From positions 1 to 7,232 of the forward strand of contig JAOZLM010000113.1 of the NCBI GenBank assembly GCA_029934815.1: a stretch of 7,232 nt of DNA, read 5' to 3'. Position numbers and translations under genes: made by a program. Below, piece after piece: positions 1 to 5,541 of the stretch. Position 1 is the stretch's first letter. Every line of letters begins with the position of its first letter. Below the pieces are notes generated by a model. It was not told the DNA's origin. It did no database searches and saw only the letters and a program-made list of their open reading frames with translations. Source of the stretch: Desulfocapsa sp. Lineage in GTDB: Bacteria > Desulfobacterota > Desulfobulbia > Desulfobulbales > Desulfocapsaceae.

Positions 1-1022
1 TTATCAATTACAACGCTTTTGAAACTTAACTTCTGTCCGGTTTCTTTTCCAAACCATGTGGCAAGTACAAGAACAATAATAGGCAGAAAGAGAACCCGGG
101 TAATATTGAAAATCTCAGCGACTTTCAGGGTTTCAATATCCACTGCATTAAAGGCAAGAGCAGCAGCAGCAACTTGAGCAGAGTTTAGAATTCCGGTCCC
201 TGCCCACGCACCAAACTGAACGGGACTCATTCCGGCGAGTTTTCCAACCGTTGGGAAAACAAACATACAGATGATACCAAAGGAAAGAATAGTTCCGATG
301 GTGTAGGCCATTTCAGCAGATTTTGCTTTCACAACAGGTGCTACGGCAACAGTTGCAGAAACACCACATACGCCCATACCCGCAGCAAGTACACCGGTCA
401 TGGTTTTTGGCTGTTTAAACAGATTTCCTAGCCACAGCACCAGAAAAACAGTACCAAGTACGAAGAAACCAACTAAGAATACAGAATAAACACCAAGTTT
501 AGCAAGCTCAGCAAATGAATACCGGGCACCAAGCATGATAACTCCCATTTTTAGAACAAAACGGGCACACTTAACTCCTTCACCTGCAAATTTCGGGATT
601 CCCCAGGTGTTTGTTAATAACACACCAGCTAAAATTCCTAAAACAACATAGTTAAGATTCAAGACCTTATAAATCTTAAAGCCAAGGGTCGGCTCCAAAC
701 CTTTACTGATAATCTTCATCAGTGGCTCTGCATACCAGCGAATAGCCATGGCCATCACCATAATTAAAACAATCCCGCCAAGTGGCCGCAGAACAAAGAT
801 ATCGAGTTTAGAGGTTCCAGATTTTCTAGTGGTATTAATCAGGGCACCCACAACTGCGATAACTCCTAAGACCAAGGTCATCGTGACCTGTAAATCCATT
901 GTTTTATGGGTGTGCAAATATTTCGCCATGGACATCAGGGCGCCTGATTTTGCAATAAGTCCATACATAAGTAAAGACCCGCCCATGATCAGGGTCGGCA
1001 TCTGTTCTTTTATTTGTGACAT
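1..1022 (-). CDS. YeiH-like putative sulfate exporter family membrane protein (3' end cut by window edge)
   Basis: Polytopic inner-membrane protein, 340 residues visible; the reading frame is open to base 1, so the C-terminus is missing. It is absent from simple ATG-to-stop searches only because its stop lies outside the window. Family signatures are clear: LNYVVLGILAGVLL at about 122-135, a VCGVSATVAVAPVVKA-type segment at 218-233 matching the CGxSAxxAxxPVxKA block of the YeiH/Cons_hypoth698 (PF03601) family, and AGTGILNSAQVAAAAL at 274-289. Family members are annotated as putative sulfate or sulfite exporters, but substrates are mostly unproven, so the substrate here is inference. About 120 residues with extra hydrophobic helices (near 42-62 and 76-95) precede the conserved core, so this looks like a long form. 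The start at 1022 is supported by a strong AGGAGG (1034-1029) six bases upstream. It follows the 91-residue membrane protein gene by 49 nt and is probably co-transcribed from the sigma-54 promoter at 1397-1412. Confidence 0.85.
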   Translation of the reverse strand, partial: MSQIKEQMPTLIMGGSLLMYGLIAKSGALMSMAKYLHTHKTMDLQVTMTLVLGVIAVVGALINTTRKSGTSKLDIFVLRPLGGIVLIMVMAMAIRWYAEPLMKIISKGLEPTLGFKIYKVLNLNYVVLGILAGVLLTNTWGIPKFAGEGVKCARFVLKMGVIMLGARYSFAELAKLGVYSVFLVGFFVLGTVFLVLWLGNLFKQPKTMTGVLAAGMGVCGVSATVAVAPVVKAKSAEMAYTIGTILSFGIICMFVFPTVGKLAGMSPVQFGAWAGTGILNSAQVAAAALAFNAVDIETLKVAEIFNITRVLFLPIIVLVLATWFGKETGQKLSFKSVVID

Positions 1023-1028
1023 TCAAAT

Positions 1029-1034
1029 CCTCCT
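1029..1034 (-). promoter_or_regulatory. Ribosome binding site of exporter-like gene
   Basis: On the minus strand AAGGAGGAT lies just before the ATG at 1022, leaving six bases between AGGAGG and the start. This fixes the start of a gene whose other end is outside the window. Confidence 0.8.
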
Positions 1035-1071
1035 TCATTTTTTGTGGTAATAATTCTTCTGTTCTTCCCCA

Positions 1072-1347
1072 TTATTGCTGTGTCAAACCTCCTTTACTTG
1101 CTCCACTGCTTTGTGCATTCTTCTCAATACGAGGCACAAAGTAACTGCAGATAAGATTTAAAAGATACAAATAGGCAGCAAAGCCGCCTACGGTAAAGAG
1201 GAGACAAAAAATCGCCTGTATAGGCGTAATGTCTCCTGTATGGATAAAGTGAATAAGTGGATCAAAAATATTGGAGCCGGCCATCAGTCCCATAATGCCC
1301 AGAATTCCGGCAAGTACAGCGATGGGGGTGAGAAAAGTTCTGTTCAT
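1072..1347 (-). CDS. Small two-helix membrane protein, first gene of exporter operon
   Basis: A 91-residue protein I do not recognise by name. It has two hydrophobic segments, about 6-25 (LTPIAVLAGILGIMGLMAG) and about 43-70, separated by a short polar loop (HTGDIT). A hydrophilic, positively charged tail follows (RIEKN, then SGASKGG). The positive-inside rule suggests a hairpin with both ends in the cytoplasm. There is no cleavable signal peptide and no obvious catalytic motif. The start is well supported by AGGAG (1358-1354) six bases before the ATG. It lies between a sigma-54-type promoter and the large exporter-like gene, 49 nt upstream of the latter's start, so an accessory subunit or stabiliser of that transporter is a reasonable inference. 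The composition (membrane segments in frame, good ribosome site, operon position) argues for a real gene; its function is unknown. Confidence 0.8.
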   Translation of the reverse strand: MNRTFLTPIAVLAGILGIMGLMAGSNIFDPLIHFIHTGDITPIQAIFCLLFTVGGFAAYLYLLNLICSYFVPRIEKNAQSSGASKGGLTQQ

Positions 1348-1396
1348 GGAATGCTCCTGTATAATAGTTTGTTGTCGTTTCTGTTTCTTTTCTTAA

Positions 1397-1412
1397 AGCA
1401 AAGTGTATTCCA
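1397..1412 (-). promoter_or_regulatory. Predicted sigma-54 (-24/-12) promoter of the membrane operon
   Basis: The minus strand reads TGGAATACACTTTGCT. The invariant GG and GC are exactly 10 bp apart, and the site matches the consensus TGGCAC-N5-TTGCW at TGG, the A of CAC, TTGC and the final T. The expected transcript start is near 1386, giving a 5' leader of about 39 nt with the AGGAG ribosome site of the 91-residue gene inside it. It is the only good GG-N10-GC site on either strand of the intergenic region. The divergent operon encodes an NtrC-type regulator with an intact GAFTGA loop, which is the partner such a promoter needs. No convincing sigma-70 promoter was seen for this operon. Confidence 0.7.
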
Positions 1413-1460
1413 GTATGTAAAAAAAAGATGATTATTTGCAACTTGCTGAAAATACAAAAT

Positions 1461-1482
1461 AAAGGAAAAGTACTTTACCTTT
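1461..1482. promoter_or_regulatory. 22-bp near-perfect palindrome, candidate activator binding site (UAS)
   Basis: The left arm is AAAGGAAAAGT (1461-1471) and the right arm is ACTTTACCTTT (1472-1482). Ten of eleven base pairs are complementary; only A1466/A1477 fails. The inner ten bases AAAGTACTTT are a perfect palindrome. The centre is about 85 bp upstream of the predicted sigma-54 start, within the range usual for enhancer sites of NtrC-family activators. It has no spacer and no T-run after it, so an operator is more likely than a terminator. The binding protein is inferred to be the adjacent response regulator. Confidence 0.6.
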
Positions 1483-1504
1483 CGACATGCCGTTGCCACG
1501 CGGT

Positions 1505-1526
1505 GGTGCATCATTGGGTTTGCACC
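1505..1526. promoter_or_regulatory. Weaker dyad GGTGCA-N10-TGCACC in the divergent region
   Basis: GGTGCA (1505-1510) and TGCACC (1521-1526) are perfect inverted copies separated by 10 bp. Two further pairs (C1501/G1530 and G1502/C1529) also match. The span is 22 bp and the centre is 44 bp, about four helical turns, from that of the 1461-1482 palindrome. It could be a second regulator site or autoregulatory operator for the kinase operon. The sequence of the arms differs from the first palindrome, so the same protein need not bind both. Confidence 0.3.
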
Positions 1527-1547
1527 TGCGTTCGGAATGTGTATACT
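1520..1547 (+). promoter_or_regulatory. Possible sigma-70-type promoter of the kinase-regulator operon
   Basis: TATACT (1542-1547) resembles a -10 box, with a poor -35 candidate TTGCAC (1520-1525) 16 bp upstream. Transcription would start near 1554, about 40 nt before the preferred kinase start. The -35 box matches only the TTG of the consensus and overlaps the GGTGCA/TGCACC dyad, so a bound regulator could block or modulate it. Weak evidence. Confidence 0.25.
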
Positions 1548-1585
1548 GGTGGAGGCACATAGGGACTGCGGCATAACAATTACAT

Positions 1586-1589
1586 GGAG
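1586..1589 (+). promoter_or_regulatory. Ribosome binding site that decides the kinase start
   Basis: GGAG sits six bases before the ATG at 1596. An in-frame ATG at 1584 has no Shine-Dalgarno-like sequence upstream, and the GGAG overlaps its own first codons. The 1596 start is therefore preferred, shortening the protein from 846 to 842 residues. Confidence 0.6.
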
Positions 1590-1595
1590 CTTTTC

Positions 1596-4124
1596 ATGAG
1601 GGATATTTTACGGGATCTGGCAGACAAAGATCAGCACAATCTTAAGCTGCAGTTTCAGGTGGGTTTAGGCGTTATCCTCTTCTGTTTTTGTCTTTTCACC
1701 ACCACCATCATTTATCATTTTCAGAAAAACCTGCTTGAAGAGGAAACATTACGGCAGGCAGAGCTGGTAATGACATCCCTCGAGTCCACCCGGAGTTATA
1801 TCCGTGAAGTATTACGGCCTAAAATGTTTGCGGAGTTGGGGGAGGATCATTTTATTATTGAGGCCATGTCCACCTCTTTTATTACAAGAGTCATAATGGA
1901 TCGTTTTACGAGTGAACTTCCTGATTTTAAATACCGGCGAGTGGCAATAGATGCCAGAAATCCCGACTTTGAGGCAAATAGTCAGGAACGGGAAATGATA
2001 ACTTTCTTTCAAAAAAATGTTCAGGATCAGGAGTGGCATGGAATGACCCGGGTAGCCAGTGATAGGTACTACACCCTGTATCGTCCCATCAGCTTTAAAA
2101 GCAGTTGCCTGCATTGTCATGGCGATCCAGGTGAAGCGCCATCAGCTATTCTCGAATTGTATGGAAGCTCCCGTGGTTTTCAGCGGCAAACTGGCGTTGT
2201 TAGCGGGATTCAGTCTATTTCCATCCCTGTTGAAGACAGTTTGTCAGCCATCTTGCAAACATCATTTCGGATGTTTGGAGTAGTTTTGCTTCTGGCCGTT
2301 CTTTTGTATGGCACGATCTGGTTACTGTTTCATCAACTGATTATTACCAATCTTCGTGAGCTGGTGACACTCTTTAAAACAAGTATCGATGAAGACGATT
2401 CAGAGACGGAACCGTATCAGAAAAAAGGACACCGTGAGGAGCTCAAAGAGCTGTTTGAAAATGCAAGAACCCTGGTCAGCCATTTACGGGAGAGTCGTTT
2501 CCGTTTGCGCAGTTATGCCGATAATCTGGAAGTGATGGTTGCAGAACGCACAGAAGCGCTGGAAAAATCAGAAAGTCAGCTTCAGGTGCAGGTGAAAAAA
2601 CGTAACAGAGAACTCAAACTTCACAATACCCTGGCAGGTCTTATAACCAGTACTGAGAGCTTACAGTCTATTTTGAAGCAGGTGCTTGGTGAGGTGTTAC
2701 AGGTGGTTCCTGTGCAGGGTGTCGGAATTTATTTATCTAATACTGAAGGGGATTTTGAGCTTCGGTGTTCGCAGGGGACTGATATCCTTCCGGATGTGAT
2801 ACTTCAGTATGATACAGCCGGTAAAGCAGCTGCTCAGCAATATATTACAGCTTGTGATCGCATCGCATTAAACGACGCGACAAGCGATGAAACCATAAAT
2901 GTCAGTGTGCCTCTCTGTTGTCGTGACCAGTTGCAGGGGGTTCTGGTTATAACAGAGTTACCGGTGGAGGTACTCAATGACTGCCTCCATGCCTTGCTGC
3001 TTTCCATCGGTCGCCAAATTGGACAGACCGTTGAAAGTCTGGATAATATACAGAGCTTACGTCGCAGCAGTGAACTGCTACAATCAGTTGTCGATGGTAT
3101 CAGTGATCCGCTTATCCTGCTGGCTCCAGATGGAATGTTGAAAATGGTGAATGAAGCCTTTCTCCTTCGTCATAAGATCAGTCGTAAAGAAGCACTTGGA
3201 AAAATGATTGATAAACTGAATACTCAGCCTGAATGTCTCTTTACAGACCGGTTACAGGAACTTGATCTAACGGTAGAAACTCCACACACCAAAGAAATAC
3301 AACTGGAGGACGGTTCGATCTTTGATCTGTTTTTCTATCCCATTATGAGTCCTGAAAACGCAGTGGAGGAGATTGTCTGTTTTGCAAAGGATGTTACCGG
3401 TGAAAAGGAAGCAGAACGCCGTATTCAACAAACGGAAAAACTGGTTGCAATCGGTCAGCTGGCAGCAGGTGTTGCCCATGAAATCAATAATCCCCTTGGT
3501 GTTATTCTCTGTTATACGGATATCATCAAAGAGAACAATGAGGAAAATTTAGAAATCATTGCAGATATAGAAATAATTGACAGGCATGCAGAAAATTGCA
3601 GACGCATTGTGGCCGACCTTCTTGATTTTTCCAGAAGTAAAGAGTCCCAGATAGAGCGAAGGGAGCAGTCCATTAATAATTCCATTGAGAATGTCCTCTC
3701 AATGGTACAACAACAATTTCTAAAACAGAAGATTCAGCTGACAACGGATCTTGATTCAACATTACCTGACTGTTTTATTGATGAAAGGCGTCTAAAACAG
3801 GTTTTCCTTAATCTCATTATGAATAGTGCCCAGGCAATTGCGGTGAATGGCGAGATTACCATTACTTCCCGTTTGGACGGTGAGCAGATTCTGGTAGAGA
3901 TTGAAGACAATGGCCCGGGCATCGCCAAAGAAATTCAGGATAAGATCTTCGATCCGTTTTTCAGCACCAAAGAACCGGGGCAGGGAACAGGCCTTGGCTT
4001 ATCGGTCAGTTACGGCATTGTCCGGGAACATGATGGTGAAATAAAAGTGAGTTCAGTACCGGAAAAAGGAACCGTATTTACAGTCAGTCTTCCTGTAAGC
4101 AACAAAGGAGTTCACAATGCATAA
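1596..4124 (+). CDS. Membrane sensor histidine kinase with periplasmic c-haem-type Tll0287-like (DUF3365) domain
   Basis: An 842-residue sensor kinase, numbered from the ATG at 1596. Transmembrane helix 1 is about 22-42 and helix 2 about 225-248. The periplasmic region between them ends in a DUF3365/Tll0287-like block with CLHCH (Cys171, Cys174, His175), a CxxCH site for covalent haem c, then HGDPGEAP and a YGSSRGF...VVSGIQSISIP stretch typical of that family. Inside the cell follow a HAMP-like linker and coiled coil (about 249-342), a GAF-like domain (about 341-481), a PAS domain (about 491-601) and an NtrB-type kinase core. In the core, His628 in VAHEINNPLG is the phosphorylation site; the N-box has Asn743, DNGPG is at 771-775, FDPFFSTK at 785-792 and GTGLGL at 797-802. 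All catalytic boxes are intact and there is no receiver, so it should pass phosphate to the regulator encoded next, which overlaps it by 8 nt. The signal is unknown; redox state or a haem ligand is inference. An upstream in-frame ATG at 1584 is the alternative start. Confidence 0.93.
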   Translation: MRDILRDLADKDQHNLKLQFQVGLGVILFCFCLFTTTIIYHFQKNLLEEETLRQAELVMTSLESTRSYIREVLRPKMFAELGEDHFIIEAMSTSFITRVIMDRFTSELPDFKYRRVAIDARNPDFEANSQEREMITFFQKNVQDQEWHGMTRVASDRYYTLYRPISFKSSCLHCHGDPGEAPSAILELYGSSRGFQRQTGVVSGIQSISIPVEDSLSAILQTSFRMFGVVLLLAVLLYGTIWLLFHQLIITNLRELVTLFKTSIDEDDSETEPYQKKGHREELKELFENARTLVSHLRESRFRLRSYADNLEVMVAERTEALEKSESQLQVQVKKRNRELKLHNTLAGLITSTESLQSILKQVLGEVLQVVPVQGVGIYLSNTEGDFELRCSQGTDILPDVILQYDTAGKAAAQQYITACDRIALNDATSDETINVSVPLCCRDQLQGVLVITELPVEVLNDCLHALLLSIGRQIGQTVESLDNIQSLRRSSELLQSVVDGISDPLILLAPDGMLKMVNEAFLLRHKISRKEALGKMIDKLNTQPECLFTDRLQELDLTVETPHTKEIQLEDGSIFDLFFYPIMSPENAVEEIVCFAKDVTGEKEAERRIQQTEKLVAIGQLAAGVAHEINNPLGVILCYTDIIKENNEENLEIIADIEIIDRHAENCRRIVADLLDFSRSKESQIERREQSINNSIENVLSMVQQQFLKQKIQLTTDLDSTLPDCFIDERRLKQVFLNLIMNSAQAIAVNGEITITSRLDGEQILVEIEDNGPGIAKEIQDKIFDPFFSTKEPGQGTGLGLSVSYGIVREHDGEIKVSSVPEKGTVFTVSLPVSNKGVHNA
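2106..2120 (+). other. CxxCH haem c attachment motif codons in the sensor domain
   Basis: These codons read Cys-Leu-His-Cys-His. The motif falls between the two predicted membrane helices, hence in the periplasm, where cytochrome c maturation attaches haem. Known for the Tll0287-like family; haem binding in this protein is not demonstrated. Confidence 0.75.
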
Positions 4125-5541
4125 ACAATCACTACCCACTCCCAGAATTCTCATTGTTGATGATGAACCTGATCTCCTCACAGGCTTGCAAAGAACATTT
4201 GTTAAGCGTTTACCTGACGTCACTGTATTGACAGCCAAAGATGGTAATGGGGCATTAGTCACGCTAGAGCAGGGTGATATCGATCTGGTACTTATGGATA
4301 TCATGATGGGCGAGACAAACGGGCTTGAAATACTGGATCGTATCCACACCATACAGCCGGAACTCACGGTCATTATGATGACCGGTTACGGAACCATAGA
4401 ACTTGCTGTTGATGCTATTCGAAGAGGTGCCTGGGATTTTATCACAAAACCGCTGGAGCTTGATGCGCTGGCAAGGCTTCTCCGCAAGGGACTGGAACGC
4501 AGTTTTCTTCTTAACGAAAACAAACAACTCCGTAGCCGGATATTACCGGAAAGCAGTGTTCCGGGGTTTATTGGTAAAAGCATGCCCATGCAGCAGTTTT
4601 ATAAAACCATCAAAACAACAGCAAGTAGCGGTTATACTGTTCTTATTCGTGGTGCGTCGGGTACTGGCAAAGAATTGTGTGCCCGGGCAGTTCATCTCTT
4701 AAGCGATCGCAGTAAAAAAGCTTTTGTGATGGTCAATTGCCCGGCAATACCGGAGCATTTGCTTGAATCAGAACTCTTTGGTTATAAAAAAGGTGCCTTT
4801 ACCGGAGCCGAACGGGATCATGAAGGGCTTTTTTTACAGGCGGATGGTGGAACAATCTGTCTTGATGAAATAGGTGATATTCCGGTCAGTATCCAGATTA
4901 AACTGCTGCGGGTTCTGCAGGAGCAGGAAATCAAACAACTGGGTGCCACAAGTCCACGTAAGATTGATGTGCGCATTATCGCTTCCACAAATGCGGATCT
5001 GGAAACAAAAACAGGAGATGGTAGCTTTAGAGAAGATCTGTTTTACCGTCTTGAAGTACTAACTCTGCGTATGCCATCACTCTGTGAAATCGCAGATGAT
5101 ATTCCGCTCCTCGGCGCATATTTTTTAAATGAAGTACGAAAAGAACTGGGAAAAGAAAAGAAAAACCTGTCTCCGGCGGCACTGGAGGTCTTGTGTGCAC
5201 ATCGCTGGCCGGGAAATATACGGGAATTACAAAATGTTATTCGACGTGCTTTCCTTTTTTGTAATGAGGAGGAGATAGACAGCAAACACCTGATGGTCGA
5301 GCCTGCCCTCACTTCGCTACCGGCCAGCGGGCTGCAATTAGCAGCAAATGGTGAAATGACACCTTACAAACTGGCTAAAGACGGTTGCCTCGATTCGTTT
5401 ACCAGACAGTACGTGCATACACTCCTTACTAAGACCGGCGGCAATATATCACAGGCTGCACGCATGTCACAGCTGACCCGGGCTGCCCTGCAAAAGATTC
5501 TGCGTCGACTGGATATTGATGGGGATGCGTTCAGGAATTGA
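4117..5541 (+). CDS. NtrC/AtoC-type sigma-54-dependent response regulator
   Basis: A 474-residue cytoplasmic transcription activator with three domains. The receiver (about 10-125) has acidic residues Asp15/Asp16, phosphoacceptor Asp61 in VLMDIMMGETNG, Thr89 and Lys111. The sigma-54 AAA+ domain (about 150-375) has Walker A GASGTGKE at 179-186, an intact sigma-54-contacting GAFTGA at 226-231, Walker B TICLDEIGD at 246-254, sensor I ASTN at 289-292, FREDLFYRL at 304-312 and WPGNIRELQN at 364-373. A Fis-type helix-turn-helix lies at about 440-466 (GGNISQAARMSQLTRAALQK). Length and order are those of a complete family member. The start has AAAGGAG (4104-4110) six bases upstream, and the ATG overlaps the kinase stop, implying translational coupling. 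The likely target is the divergent sigma-54 promoter at 1397-1412 through the palindrome at 1461-1482; that link is inference from layout. Its 3' end overlaps the convergent hybrid kinase by 11 nt. Confidence 0.95.
   Translation: MHKQSLPTPRILIVDDEPDLLTGLQRTFVKRLPDVTVLTAKDGNGALVTLEQGDIDLVLMDIMMGETNGLEILDRIHTIQPELTVIMMTGYGTIELAVDAIRRGAWDFITKPLELDALARLLRKGLERSFLLNENKQLRSRILPESSVPGFIGKSMPMQQFYKTIKTTASSGYTVLIRGASGTGKELCARAVHLLSDRSKKAFVMVNCPAIPEHLLESELFGYKKGAFTGAERDHEGLFLQADGGTICLDEIGDIPVSIQIKLLRVLQEQEIKQLGATSPRKIDVRIIASTNADLETKTGDGSFREDLFYRLEVLTLRMPSLCEIADDIPLLGAYFLNEVRKELGKEKKNLSPAALEVLCAHRWPGNIRELQNVIRRAFLFCNEEEIDSKHLMVEPALTSLPASGLQLAANGEMTPYKLAKDGCLDSFTRQYVHTLLTKTGGNISQAARMSQLTRAALQKILRRLDIDGDAFRN

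Larger units (their letters stand above)
1348..1595. other. Divergent intergenic regulatory region
   Basis: 248 nt separate the membrane operon (leftward) from the kinase-regulator operon (rightward). The region holds the sigma-54 promoter, the 22-bp palindrome, the second dyad, a short CCAC-GCG-GTGG dyad (1496-1506), the weak sigma-70 candidate and both ribosome sites. The left two thirds are AT-rich, while 1485-1575 is noticeably richer in G and C. No convincing coding frame lies within it. Confidence 0.7.

Noticed and set aside
748..1050. 100-residue open frame on the plus strand
   Set aside because: It lies opposite the exporter-like gene, whose minus-strand frame has clear family motifs; this is a shadow frame.
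1360..1366. TATAAT on the plus strand, TATTAT on the minus strand, as a -10 box
   Set aside because: No fitting -35 box; the minus-strand version would start transcription inside the ribosome site of the 91-residue gene, and the plus-strand version would fire from within the leader of the opposite operon.
1515..1530. GG-N10-GC on the plus strand (GG 1516-1517, GC 1528-1529) as a sigma-54 promoter for the kinase operon
   Set aside because: Only TGG and TGC match; the CAC and TTGCW parts of the consensus are absent, so it is probably chance.
1344..1574. 76-residue open frame on the minus strand in the intergenic region
   Set aside because: It runs through the sigma-54 promoter, the palindrome and the ribosome site of the 91-residue gene, has no ribosome site of its own, and its residue make-up shows no domain or membrane pattern.
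1584..1586. First in-frame ATG as the kinase start
   Set aside because: No Shine-Dalgarno-like sequence precedes it, whereas the ATG at 1596 has GGAG six bases upstream. Kept only as an alternative.
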